64,000 nt of DNA from an uncultured bacterium (GCA_905216195.1 CAJMSX010000009.1:1-64000), one strand, 5' to 3'. Positions 9,812 through 17,643 are shown, numbered from the stretch's first letter. The notes: a model not told the origin generated them from the letters alone. Made by a program: numbers and translations.

Positions 9812-11001
9812 AAATCAAACGGGAGGTTAAATTAGCGGTAACGGCTATCGGTGCGGTTATTATCCTCATTTGGGGTATCAATTTTTTGAAAGCCAAAGCG
9901 CTTTTTGACCGGAATAACCTATTTTACGGAATCTACGATCGGGTGGATGGTCTGAAGGTTTCCAGCAGCGTCGTTTACCGGGGATATCACGTAGGACAGG
10001 TGAACGCCATTCGTTTTATAGGGGAACGGTACGACCGGGTATTGGTGCAGTTTTCGATCGGGAAAAATCTGGAGATTCCCGCTAATTCGGTGGCGGCGAT
10101 ACAGAGCATGGACCTGATGGGGTCCCGTTCCATCAATATTCTTCCCGGGAATTCCCTGGAGTATGCCCAGAGCGGCGATACCCTGACCACCAAGATCGAA
10201 CTGGGATTGATGGAACAGGTCAACGAACAGATTCAGCCTCTGAAAAATAAAGCCGAAAATATACTTTCTTCTCTGGATTCCGTGCTGACCGTGGTTCAGG
10301 AAATTTTCAGCAACGATACCAAAGGAAATATTGAAAACAGCTTGAAAAGTATCCGCCGGACCCTCCGGAATGTCGAACATGCTTCCGGTAGCCTCGATGA
10401 ACTGATTGTGGGAGAATCCGGCCGGATTTCCGATATCCTCAAGAATATGAACAGTATTACCGGAAATTTGCAAAAAAGCAATTCCGACATCAGCCGGGGG
10501 CTGAGCAACATCGCGGTCATCAGCGATTCTCTCAAAGCCGTTAACCTGAATAAGACGATCGAACGCCTGAATCATATGCTGCTGCAATTGGATTCCGTGG
10601 CCGTAAAAATAAACCGGGGGAAAGGAACGCTGGGAGAAATCATCAATGACGACGATTTATATTATAACCTGACGGACGTAACCGAAAACCTCAATAAGCT
10701 GCTCGTAGACTTCAGGGCCAATCCCAAGAAATTCGTGAATCTTTCCTTGATCAGCTTAGGTTCCGGCGGAGGCGGAAACCAGACGGATCCATACGGAATC
10801 GCTATCTACGATTCCGATAAGCCTCTTGCTTTAAATTCTGATATTTATTTGAAATATCCTAACCTGAAAGAAATAAAATACAGGGGCAGATTTATATATT
10901 TGATCGATACCTATAAAAACCTGAAGCAAGCAGAAAAGTCTTTAGAAAAAGTTAATAAAAGCTTTAAAAACGCATTTATTGTTAAAATATCTGAAAAATG
11001 A
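9808..11001 (+). CDS. MCE/MlaD family lipid-transport protein
   Basis: Membrane-anchored periplasmic protein of the mammalian-cell-entry family; MlaD relatives carry lipids between the membranes as part of an ABC transport complex. 397 residues: one N-terminal transmembrane helix (LAVTAIGAVIILIWGINFLK), an MCE domain at about 38-115 (YDRVDGLKVSSSVVYRGYHVG, then AAIQSMDLMGSRSINILPG), and a long helical region. It overlaps the amidase gene by 4 bp. The partner ATPase and permease are not in this window. The C-terminal segment after about residue 320 (RGRFIYLIDTYKNLKQAE) looks like a separate small fold. Confidence 0.85.
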   Translation: MKIKREVKLAVTAIGAVIILIWGINFLKAKALFDRNNLFYGIYDRVDGLKVSSSVVYRGYHVGQVNAIRFIGERYDRVLVQFSIGKNLEIPANSVAAIQSMDLMGSRSINILPGNSLEYAQSGDTLTTKIELGLMEQVNEQIQPLKNKAENILSSLDSVLTVVQEIFSNDTKGNIENSLKSIRRTLRNVEHASGSLDELIVGESGRISDILKNMNSITGNLQKSNSDISRGLSNIAVISDSLKAVNLNKTIERLNHMLLQLDSVAVKINRGKGTLGEIINDDDLYYNLTDVTENLNKLLVDFRANPKKFVNLSLISLGSGGGGNQTDPYGIAIYDSDKPLALNSDIYLKYPNLKEIKYRGRFIYLIDTYKNLKQAEKSLEKVNKSFKNAFIVKISEK

Positions 11002-11374
11002 AAGTTTTTAAGGGGATAGTTTATGGTTAAATGTAATATACATAATGTAATTTAGAGGCTTTTTATTATGTTAATTGTTTCAAGGACTGCCGGACTTTGT
11101 TTTTAGGCATTTAGAGAAGATATCCTCCCGGTTAAAGCCATGCGGTTTCTGATAAGTTGAACTTCATTTATAACTCTTAACTTATGGTTGATTTTCAGGG
11201 TTAAAATATTGATAGATAGAATATTAAATCTAATGTGCTGATAAATAAACCCTAAGCCTCTTTTTGAAAAAATCAATGAAAACTCCATTTTTTTATCCGG
11301 ATTTTTTTTCTGAATTTAGCCTTCCCAAAACAGAAAAAAGAAAGAAACTAAAACTATCTGTCTAATAAAAAACT
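11002..11374. other. AT-rich non-coding region upstream of dnaA
   Basis: 373 bp with no supported gene. It is AT-rich, as expected before dnaA, but I found no cluster of TTATCCACA-type DnaA boxes, so there is no basis for calling an origin here. No clear promoter box was found. Confidence 0.5.
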
Positions 11375-12796
11375 ATGGAAAAAGATTGTAAGAATATCTG
11401 GTCGAAGTGCTTGAAATTAATAGAGGAACAACTTCCTCCAAGGACTTTTAAGACCTGGTTCGAGCCGATTCGTCCCGTAAGGTTCCGGGACGATGTCCTG
11501 ACGATCCAGGTGGCGAGCAGCTATGTTTACGAGTGTTTGGAGGAACGGTTTATAGACATTTTAAGAAGTTCGCTGAAGGCCGTAATCGGTCCGAATGCGA
11601 AATTGGAATATTCTGTAGTGGTCGAGAACAAACGAAAGCCTGAAACCATGACCGTGTCTTCTGCTCCGGTCCGTAAGCCTGAAGCGAATACCATCTTTCT
11701 GGGTGCACAGAATCAGGTCGGGTTGAAAAACCCTTTTGAAAGAGCGGTGAATCGGTTGCAGATCGAGTCTCAATTAAATTCTTCCTATACGATGGAAAGT
11801 TTTATCGAGGGCAATTGCAATCGGTTGGCTAAATCGGCGGGTATGGCTATTGCTTTGAATCCGGGGCGTACGGCTTTTAATCCCCTGTTGATTTACGGAG
11901 GTTCCGGTTTGGGTAAGACTCATCTGGCCCAGGCCATCGGATTGGAAGTAAAACAGAACTATCCTGAAAAAATTGTTTTATACGTCTCGACGAATTTATT
12001 TCAGACACAGTTTACGGAAGCGGTGAGGAAAAACGAGATCAACGATTTTCTTCATTTTTATCAGTTGATCGATGTGCTGATCTTGGACGATATTCATGAA
12101 TTGGCCGGAAAGACGGGGACTCAAAATACCTTGTTCCATATCTTCAATCATTTGCAGCAACTGGGAAAACAGTTAATTCTGACCTCGGATAAAGCGCCGG
12201 CCGAATTGAGCGGCATAGAGGAGCGCCTGTTGTCGCGTTTTAAATGGGGTTTGTCGGCTGAGGTCAAATCTCCGGACTACGAAACCCGTAAGGAAATCGT
12301 TTTATATAAAGCTCGGAAAGACGGGATCGAATTCTCGGAGGAGGTGATCGAGTACATTTGTAAATACGTCAATAATAACGTACGGGAGCTGGAAGGCGCC
12401 ATGATTTCCTTGCTGGCCCAGTCTACTTTCAATAAGAAGGATTTAACGGTCGATCTGGTAAAGGATATTTTAGGGAAGATGGTGAAGCGGCAGGCTGCCG
12501 AGGAACTGACCGTCGGACGGATTCAGGAAGTGGTTTGCAATCATTTCCATCTGGAACCGGAAGTATTGCAGGCAAAGACCCGGAAGCGGGAAGTGGTGCA
12601 GGCGCGTCAGTTGGCCATGTATTTTTGTAAAAATCATACCAGCGCTTCCCTATCGTTTATCGGAAGCCAAATCGGGAAAAAAGATCATGCGACGGTTTTA
12701 TATGCTTGTAAGGCGGTGGCGGACCTGATGGAAACGGACCGGAAATTCAGAATGCAGGTAGAGGAAATACAGCGAAAATTGTACGGCAGTAAATAG
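11375..12796 (+). CDS. dnaA: Chromosomal replication initiator protein DnaA
   Basis: AAA+ ATPase that binds and melts the replication origin. 473 residues: N-terminal domain I (CLKLIEEQLPPRTFKTWFEPI), variable linker, AAA+ domain with Walker A YGGSGLGKTHLAQ near 175 and Walker B DVLILDDIHEL near 233, and a C-terminal DNA-binding domain with IGKKDHATVLYACKAV near 435. The family consensus in the last motif is RDHTTVLHA, so this copy has a few substitutions but all key positions. The neighbours are not dnaN or recF, which is common in Bacteroidota. Confidence 0.95.
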   Translation: MEKDCKNIWSKCLKLIEEQLPPRTFKTWFEPIRPVRFRDDVLTIQVASSYVYECLEERFIDILRSSLKAVIGPNAKLEYSVVVENKRKPETMTVSSAPVRKPEANTIFLGAQNQVGLKNPFERAVNRLQIESQLNSSYTMESFIEGNCNRLAKSAGMAIALNPGRTAFNPLLIYGGSGLGKTHLAQAIGLEVKQNYPEKIVLYVSTNLFQTQFTEAVRKNEINDFLHFYQLIDVLILDDIHELAGKTGTQNTLFHIFNHLQQLGKQLILTSDKAPAELSGIEERLLSRFKWGLSAEVKSPDYETRKEIVLYKARKDGIEFSEEVIEYICKYVNNNVRELEGAMISLLAQSTFNKKDLTVDLVKDILGKMVKRQAAEELTVGRIQEVVCNHFHLEPEVLQAKTRKREVVQARQLAMYFCKNHTSASLSFIGSQIGKKDHATVLYACKAVADLMETDRKFRMQVEEIQRKLYGSK

Positions 12797-12819
12797 CTCT
12801 GCCGGAGTAACGATAAGTT

Positions 12820-12866
12820 CAGGATTCGGAATCCGGTAGCCAGACGGATTTCGAATCCTGTTTTTT
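12820..12866 (+). terminator. Strong Rho-independent terminator after dnaA
   Basis: A 16-bp stem, 12820-12835 against 12845-12860, contains only one G-T wobble and has a 9-nt loop. Six T follow (12861-12866). The T-run directly abuts an ATG at 12867. Confidence 0.9.
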
Positions 12867-12875
12867 ATGGGGTCT

Positions 12876-13475
12876 ATGGAAGAAGACGTATATAGAACGA
12901 TAGAGAACATTTCGGAAGGTTTATATAAGGAGAAAGGCAGTAAGTTTCTGGCTTTCGCTTATCCTGTGGTTTCCGAAGAACAGGTGAAAATTATACTGGA
13001 TGAACTCCGGACCCGCTATTACGATGCGCGTCATCATTGTTATGCTTATCGGCTGGGAGCCGGCAATCCGCGGATTCGGGCTAACGACGACGGTGAGCCT
13101 TCTTCCACCGCCGGCAAACCGATTCTGGGACAGATTGTTTCCGCTGAACTGACGGATATACTGGTGGTAGTAGTTCGCTATTTCGGAGGAATCAAACTGG
13201 GGGTTTCCGGTTTGATCAATGCCTATCGTACGGCTGCTGCCGATGCTTTGGCACATGCGAAACCGGTAGAGAAGACCGTACGGGAAGAATTGCGTTTTCA
13301 TTTCGGCTATGCCGTATTGAACGATGTTATGAAAGTAATCAAAGAAGAGGACCCCGAGGTATTGCAGCGGGACTTCGGATGCTCGTGTAGCCTGACGGTA
13401 TCTGTGCGTAAAAAACTGGCTCCGGTTTTGAAAACCCGGCTTTCCCGGATCGAGTCCCTGATATGGGAGGAATAA
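12876..13475 (+). CDS. YigZ/IMPACT family protein
   Basis: Member of the UPF0029/Impact family; the biochemical role in bacteria is poorly defined, with links to translation control. 199 residues from the ATG at 12876. The N-terminal Impact domain has GSKFLAFAYPV, RHHCYAYRLG, the signature NDDGEPSSTAGKPIL and VVRYFGGIKLGVSGL; the C-terminal part is the small ferredoxin-like UPF0029 domain. An ATG at 12867 is also in frame, but it touches the T-run of the dnaA terminator, and MEEDVYRTIE fits the usual start of the family. A promoter is not visible in the short gap. Confidence 0.88.
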   Translation: MEEDVYRTIENISEGLYKEKGSKFLAFAYPVVSEEQVKIILDELRTRYYDARHHCYAYRLGAGNPRIRANDDGEPSSTAGKPILGQIVSAELTDILVVVVRYFGGIKLGVSGLINAYRTAAADALAHAKPVEKTVREELRFHFGYAVLNDVMKVIKEEDPEVLQRDFGCSCSLTVSVRKKLAPVLKTRLSRIESLIWEE

Positions 13476-14045
13476 TTATCTACCCGATTTAGTTTTATTG
13501 AAACAATGCCGGCAGAGCGGCTCGTAAACGTCCTTTTCTCCCAGCATGACCAGATTTTCGTCGGCGGAAAGGCGATGGGAGTGATGGGCGAGATTGCCGC
13601 ATTGCACACAAATGGCGTGTACTTTTGTGACGTATTCGGCTACGGCCATCAGACGGGGCATGGGCCCGAAAGGATTACCCATGTAGTCCATATCCAGGCC
13701 TGCGGCAATGACCCGGATTCCATTGTCTGCCAATTGCTGGCATACGGATACGATATTGGCGTCGAAAAACTGGATTTCATCTATGCCCACCACGTCCACA
13801 TCTCCGGTGAGTAGCAGAATATTTCCTGAGTTTTCGACGGGGGTACAACGGATCGTGGTGGCATCGTGGGAAACTACATCTTCTTCGGAATAACGCGTAT
13901 CGATTTTCGGTTTGAATATTTCCACTTTCTGATGGGCGAACTGTGCCCGTTTCAGTCGGCGGATCAATTCTTCCGTTTTACCCGAAAACATGGAACCGCA
14001 AATCACCTCTACCCATCCGGACCGGTTGGTACTTTCTAAAAACAT
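13476..14045 (-). CDS. tdk: Thymidine kinase, type II
   Basis: Phosphorylates thymidine with ATP in nucleotide salvage. 189 residues from the ATG at 14045. P-loop ICGSMFSGKTEELIRR, Walker B-like VVGIDEIQFFD, the lasso and base-binding region AGLDMDYMGNPFGPM, and a zinc site formed by CVQCGN and CRHC near the C-terminus. A longer in-frame ATG at 14180 exists, but MFLESTNRSGW is preceded by an AAAGGA ribosome-binding site and matches the family start. It converges on the YigZ gene, with the two stop codons directly adjacent. Confidence 0.93.
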   Translation of the reverse strand: MFLESTNRSGWVEVICGSMFSGKTEELIRRLKRAQFAHQKVEIFKPKIDTRYSEEDVVSHDATTIRCTPVENSGNILLLTGDVDVVGIDEIQFFDANIVSVCQQLADNGIRVIAAGLDMDYMGNPFGPMPRLMAVAEYVTKVHAICVQCGNLAHHSHRLSADENLVMLGEKDVYEPLCRHCFNKTKSGR

Positions 14046-14186
14046 TTTTTCCTTTTTGAATACTTGCAAAAGTATAAAAAACGTCAGTGTTCCACAATCA
14101 AAACGGGAGATAAAATTCACCCTTAACACTTCCCTTCCGGAGGAGTCCCGTTCAGCGGATTTTCTTCTTAAAAAATGCAAATAAAA

Positions 14187-14217
14187 TTTGCAGATTCAAT
14201 ATTTAGCTCTATCTTTG
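14187..14217 (+). promoter_or_regulatory. Promoter of tRNA-Lys
   Basis: TTTG (14187-14190), 19 nt spacer, then TATCTTTG (14210-14217): an exact fit to the Bacteroidota -33/-7 consensus, 26 nt before the tRNA. The -33 box is inside a 7-bp inverted repeat TGCAAAT-AAA-ATTTGCA (14176-14192). Confidence 0.8.
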
Positions 14218-14243
14218 CACCCGCAAATAAGCCCGAAAGGGAT

Positions 14244-14316
14244 GATTCGCTAGCTCAGTAGGTAGAGCACAACACTTTTAATGTTGGGGTCCTGGGTTCG
14301 AATCCCAGGCGGATCA
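14244..14316 (+). tRNA. tRNA-Lys (anticodon TTT)
   Basis: Complete 73-nt cloverleaf: 7-bp acceptor GATTCGC/GCGGATC, D-arm GCTC-GAGC, anticodon arm CAACA-CTTTTAA-TGTTG with anticodon TTT, T-arm CTGGG-TTCGAAT-CCCAG, discriminator A. CCA is not encoded. Its 3' end is the attachment site for the island downstream and is partly repeated at 23534-23563 and 25661-25672. Confidence 0.96.
14300..14311. repeat. Attachment-site core in the tRNA-Lys 3' end (att copy 1)
   Basis: GAATCCCAGGCG in the T-arm and acceptor stem recurs exactly at 25661-25672. A longer but degraded copy lies at 23534-23563. Integration into a tRNA 3' end by the adjacent integrase explains the repeats. Confidence 0.75.
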
Positions 14317-14341
14317 CAAAAACAAGCGAAAAACAAAGCAA

Positions 14342-14374
14342 GCTCCTGAAATTCAACGAATTTCGGGAGTTTCT
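14342..14374 (+). terminator. Terminator downstream of tRNA-Lys
   Basis: CTCCTGAAATTC (14343-14354) pairs with GAATTTCGGGAG (14358-14369) with one wobble, followed by a weak T-tract. Similar CTCCTG...CAGGAG hairpins follow the other two att copies. Confidence 0.7.
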
Positions 14375-14427
14375 GTTTTCAGGCAAAACCTCAAAAAACA
14401 GCAGATTTCAGCAGGGAAATCCGGTGA

Positions 14428-14469
14428 AATCGGTGGACTTGATTCCGCCCGGGTTTTAGTCCACCGATT
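14428..14469. repeat. 12-bp inverted repeat upstream of the integrase gene
   Basis: AATCGGTGGACT (14428-14439) and AGTCCACCGATT (14458-14469) are perfect arms 18 nt apart. It may be an integrase or excisionase site or an RNA hairpin; there is no T-run after it. Confidence 0.6.
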
Positions 14470-14514
14470 CAGGTTTTAATGCTTTGATTTACTGTTTATT
14501 GCATAACGCTGTTT

Positions 14515-14556
14515 ACGACTAAAAAACCTAATTTTAACCCGTTAAAATTCAGTCGT
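14515..14556. promoter_or_regulatory. Nested palindrome directly before the integrase start codon
   Basis: Outer arms ACGACT (14515-14520) and AGTCGT (14551-14556) enclose AATTTTAAC-CC-GTTAAAATT (14530-14549). The outer arm touches the ATG of the integrase gene, so folding of the leader RNA or a bound protein could control integrase synthesis. Confidence 0.55.
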
Positions 14557-15771
14557 ATGCAACGGAACTATTTTTCAATCCTTTTCTTCATCAAGAAGAC
14601 GAAACTCCTTAAAAACGGTGAAGCTCCTATTTGTTTACGCATCACAGTAAACGGTAAGCGTGCTGAGGTGCAGATTAAGCGCAGTATTGAGGTCGGTAAG
14701 TGGAATGCTAAAAAAGAATGTGCCAACGGCAAGGAACGCAAATACCAAGAGTTAAATCACTACCTTGAAACCGTCCGTACCAAAGTCTTGCAGATATACC
14801 GCCAGCTTGAACAGGACGGCAAACCCATTACTGCCGAAATCCTCAAACGCCGTTATTATGGTGAGGGAGAATCTCCTAAAATGCTGCTGGAGGTATTCAA
14901 CGATCACAACAAAAAATGCCGGGACTTATTAGATAAGGATTTTGTTTTAGGAACGGTTCTGAGATATGAACGAACTGTCCGCTATCTTTCCGAATATATG
15001 AAGCAGGCATACCGGATGACGGATATTCCCTTAAAAGACATTACTGACGAATTTATCCGGGGCTTTGAACACTACATTAAAACCAACAAGCCGTGTAGTC
15101 AGAATGCCACCGTTAAGTATCTGAAAAACCTGAAAAAGATTATCCGTTTGGCTTTGGCTAATCATTGGATTGTGATAGACCCATTCTTTGAAATCAAACT
15201 AAAGCAGACCGCGACCAACCGGGCATTCCTTTTGGAAGAAGAAATAAAGGTGCTGATGAATAAAGAATTTACCATTCCCCGGTTGGAGGTGGTAAGGGAT
15301 ATCTTTATCTTTTGTTGCTTTACGGGTTTGGCGTTTTCTGACGTTCAGCACCTGACGGCGGAGCATATTATACGCAGCGTAAACGGTGAATACTGGATAC
15401 GTAAGCCGAGGGAAAAGACGGATAATATGTGTAATATTCCTTTGCTGGAAATACCCCGGATGATAATAGAGAAATACCGGAATCATCCGGAGTGCATAAA
15501 GGACGGTGTTATCCTGCCTGTTCCGTCCAACCAGCGGATGAACAGCTACCTGAAAGAGATAGCGGATGTGTGCGGAATCACCAAACCTTTGACTACACAC
15601 ATTGCCCGTCATACTTTCGCCTGTCTTGCAGTAGCGAATAAGGTATCTATGGAATCTATTGCCAAAATGTTGGGTCATTCCGATATACGTACGACCAAAA
15701 TCTATGCGAAAATCCTTGACCGTACCGTATCGGATGAAATGCAGACCTTGCGAAAGAAATTCGCCGTTTAA
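14557..15771 (+). CDS. int: Tyrosine recombinase (integrase)
   Basis: Site-specific recombinase that integrates and excises the island at tRNA-Lys. 404 residues: N-terminal arm-binding domain (about 1-100, starting YFSILFFIKKTKL), SAM-like core-binding domain (about 110-215) and catalytic domain. Visible catalytic residues: the lysine region RKPREKTDN, HIARH near 348, GHSDIRTTKIY with the nucleophile tyrosine near 383. The position of the first conserved arginine reads TGLAFSDV, without Arg; IntDOT of CTnDOT also lacks this arginine. It begins 241 bp after the tRNA and is followed by a strong terminator hairpin. Confidence 0.93.
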   Translation: MQRNYFSILFFIKKTKLLKNGEAPICLRITVNGKRAEVQIKRSIEVGKWNAKKECANGKERKYQELNHYLETVRTKVLQIYRQLEQDGKPITAEILKRRYYGEGESPKMLLEVFNDHNKKCRDLLDKDFVLGTVLRYERTVRYLSEYMKQAYRMTDIPLKDITDEFIRGFEHYIKTNKPCSQNATVKYLKNLKKIIRLALANHWIVIDPFFEIKLKQTATNRAFLLEEEIKVLMNKEFTIPRLEVVRDIFIFCCFTGLAFSDVQHLTAEHIIRSVNGEYWIRKPREKTDNMCNIPLLEIPRMIIEKYRNHPECIKDGVILPVPSNQRMNSYLKEIADVCGITKPLTTHIARHTFACLAVANKVSMESIAKMLGHSDIRTTKIYAKILDRTVSDEMQTLRKKFAV

Positions 15772-15779
15772 CGGGTCTG

Positions 15780-15825
15780 AATGAAACAAAGCTACTCACC
15801 GAAAAAAGAGTAGCTTTGATTCATT
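15780..15825. terminator. Bidirectional terminator between integrase and small membrane-protein gene
   Basis: 18-nt arms 15780-15797 and 15808-15825 pair with a single mismatch around an A-rich loop; the core is AAAGCTACTC/GAGTAGCTTT. It separates the convergent integrase and 15824-16072 genes. Confidence 0.75.
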
Positions 15826-16072
15826 AAACGGGATGTCCTTCGTTCATCATTTCTTCCATGATATACTCTTCCCATTTTTCCTCCCAGTTGTCTGTGTTGC
15901 CGTTAATGATTTCCAGTAAGTGGTCGTTTTCTTGTTTTCTTCTCTCGTTTTCCTGCCGTTCCTGCTCATACAGCTTTTCCCGGATTTCTTCTTCTACGCT
16001 TCCATCTCTGTAATAATAACCGATCAGAATACCTAAAACGAAAGAGGCGATAATGGCAATGAATGTTTTCAC
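15824..16072 (-). CDS. Small membrane-anchored coiled-coil protein
   Basis: Function unknown. 82 residues with a GTG start at 16072. An N-terminal transmembrane helix (FIAIIASFVLGILIGYYY) is followed by a strongly charged helical tail (EEEIREKLYEQERQ) likely to form a coiled coil. The start lies 2 bp after the stop codon of the RsbW-like pseudogene, so the two were one transcript. Inference: the protein may have been an anchor or partner for the kinase-like protein. Confidence 0.6.
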   Translation of the reverse strand: MKTFIAIIASFVLGILIGYYYRDGSVEEEIREKLYEQERQENERRKQENDHLLEIINGNTDNWEEKWEEYIMEEMMNEGHPV

Positions 16073-16074
16073 GG

Positions 16075-16481
16075 TTAGTTAAAGTTTAAAGAAAAGGTCA
16101 TAATCACTTTAGCTCCTCTTTTAGCGAAGAGCAGTTCATCCGGTAGGGTAATCATCAGGTAAAGTCCTCTTCCGGTGCATTGCATAAAGGTTTCGGGCCT
16201 GCTGAAATCGGGAATTTTGCTGAGGTCAAAACCTTCTCCTTCGTCTTCTACTGTTACGATCACTTTTGCGGAATTTTTGATGGCCGTAATGGTGATTGTC
16301 TTTTCCGGGTCCCGTTTGTTTCCATAGAGGATGGAATTATGTACGGCCTCAATGATGGATAAGGTGATCCTTCCGTAAGGGATTGAGGTAACTCAAAACG
16401 ATCAATAATGAGTTCGATAAAGTTATCGATCTGATGTGTACTTGTCATATCCGACGGGATAGTAAGGGATAGTTTATTCAT
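16075..16481 (-). pseudogene. Frameshifted anti-sigma factor-like ATP-binding protein (RsbW/SpoIIAB type)
   Basis: HATPase-type regulatory kinases of this kind bind or phosphorylate partner proteins to control sigma factors. The start codon at 16481 gives MNKLSLTIPSDMTSTHQIDNFI in one frame. The N-box region RITLSIIEAVHNSILYGNK and the G-box region VIVTVEDEGEGFDL, CTGRGLYLM are read in another frame. The break is near 16375: CTT ACG GAA would become CTT TAC GGA AGG, restoring LYGRITL, if one T were added. The joined product would be about 135 residues, the usual size of RsbW. A sequencing error is possible instead of a true mutation. Confidence 0.75.
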
Positions 16482-16826
16482 TGGATGTGAAATATATGAT
16501 TTGTATTTAAGTGATTTACTGTTTTTTCGCTTTTGCACCTGTCCGGGGAGCTGACCTGAGCCTGATTGATGGGCTCCGCAGTTCCCCGTCCTCACACGAA
16601 ATCATTGAAAAAGTCAGAATAACCCTGACGGGTTATTTCCGGCTTTTACAACAATTTCATCCATCGCACTATCGTCATATGATAAGAGAAAAAGTTATCA
16701 ACTTTGATAGATTGATTTCTATCCTGAAAACTTTCCATTATTCTTCTCGTTTTATTTATAAATGACGTCAATGGACGTCCGTCTAATCCTTAGAAATATC
16801 CTTTATTTACAAACGTTTATGGTATT
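16482..16826. other. Non-coding region with hairpin and paired GACGTC palindromes
   Basis: 345 bp between divergent genes. It contains AATAACCC-TGAC-GGGTTATT, a perfect 8-bp hairpin (16618-16637), and two 8-bp palindromes TGACGTCA (16763-16770) and GGACGTCC (16773-16780) whose centres are exactly 10 bp apart, upstream of the XRE regulator at 16827. The latter are candidate operators. An 84-codon GTG-started frame (16511-16765) has no recognisable features and is not called. Confidence 0.5.
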
Positions 16827-17054
16827 ATGAAATCAGGGATTGATCTATTTGTAATAAAGGAAATTAGAAGAAGACGGAAAGAGTTAGGTTATAGTCAAAG
16901 GTACTTGGCTGATTGCTTAAATCTTTCCCGTAGCTTTATTGGAAATATTGAAAATCCGAAACGTGCATCTAAGTACAAAATTGAACATTTGAATGAAATA
17001 GCTAAAATTCTGAAGTGTTCAATTAAAGATTTCTTTCCTGATAATCCGTTGTAA
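16827..17054 (+). CDS. XRE-family HTH transcriptional regulator
   Basis: Small cytosolic DNA-binding protein of 75 residues, essentially one Cro/CI-type helix-turn-helix: IRRRRKELGYSQRYLADCLNLSRSFIGNIENPKRASKYKIEHLNEIAKIL is the fold, with SQRYLADCLN and SRSFIGNIEN as the two helices of the motif. No effector domain. It probably controls genes of the island; the twin GACGTC palindromes 45-65 bp upstream are its most obvious candidate site. Confidence 0.82.
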   Translation: MKSGIDLFVIKEIRRRRKELGYSQRYLADCLNLSRSFIGNIENPKRASKYKIEHLNEIAKILKCSIKDFFPDNPL

Positions 17055-17132
17055 AGCTACTGACGGTACGATATACTATTAAAAGTTATCTATTATCCAT
17101 AATCATATGTTTTTGCTTGGAGCGGAAAAAAA

Positions 17133-17289
17133 CGGTTCCGCCTTTCCCGTTGTACTTCACCACGGAGGGCAGTGGGCGCATTAACGCTCCACACGGGGGT
17201 ACGGAACCGCCGTATGGAGAGGAAGTGTATTTAAAAAATACACCTCCATCTATCAGGCGAGTTTCCTCGCCCTCCGTTATGTGAAGTAC
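17133..17289. ncRNA. Highly structured non-coding segment, possible RNA or transfer element
   Basis: GTACTTCAC (17152-17160) and ACGGAGGGC (17162-17170) pair with GCCCTCCGT (17269-17277) and GTGAAGTAC (17281-17289), closing a domain of about 140 nt. Inside are the hairpins TACGG/CCGTA, GTGTATTT/AAATACAC and GGCGAG/CTCGCC. CGGTTCCG just outside (17133-17140) is complementary to CGGAACCG inside (17202-17209), so two alternative folds are possible. GC content is far above the flanks. I do not recognise a known RNA family, and strand is not determined. Confidence 0.5.
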
Positions 17290-17343
17290 GTCACAAATAT
17301 ACAGTTATTTTTATAACAATAAATTACTTCTTAGAGAGATTCT

Positions 17344-17643
17344 TTATTTCCAAATTCTGCAATATGCCTTTTCCAGCATGTTTTCAATATCCGATTCTTT
17401 ATACAGTACTTTTCCACCTAAAAGAATATACGGAATTTTCCCCGTAGTGCGGTATTCCTGTAAAGTCCTCCGGCTAATATGCAATCTTTGGGAAACTTCC
17501 TGATCCGTCAGATAATGTTCCCCGTTGAGTGTAGGTGTGAAACTTGTGGTTAATGCTTCCACATTATCCAGCATCCGGTCTAATGCCTTAAAAAAGGCAG
17601 TTACTTTTCCGTTTTCTCTTGTAATGATCTGTGTTTTTTCCAT
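17344..17643 (-). CDS. HTH (helix_turn_helix_17) DNA-binding protein, excisionase-like
   Basis: 99 residues. The C-terminal half is a MerR/excisionase-type winged helix: LTDQEVSQRLHISRRTLQEYRTTGKIPYILLGGKVLYKESDIENML. Such small proteins in Bacteroides mobile elements act as excision or transfer regulators. It follows the related protein at 17653-17946 by 9 bp on the same strand, forming a two-gene operon. Confidence 0.8.
   Translation of the reverse strand: MEKTQIITRENGKVTAFFKALDRMLDNVEALTTSFTPTLNGEHYLTDQEVSQRLHISRRTLQEYRTTGKIPYILLGGKVLYKESDIENMLEKAYCRIWK

Noticed and set aside
9919..10587. Minus-strand frame of 222 codons opposite the MCE gene
   Set aside because: Shadow of the coding frame, no family features.
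11002..11374. Possible replication origin before dnaA
   Set aside because: No cluster of DnaA boxes could be seen; proximity to dnaA alone is not evidence.
16511..16765. 84-codon plus-strand frame before the XRE regulator
   Set aside because: GTG start, crosses a perfect hairpin, no recognisable features; composition alone is not enough.
17152..17289. Retron-like or CRISPR-like structure
   Set aside because: No reverse transcriptase nearby and no regularly spaced direct repeats; only a folded segment is supported.
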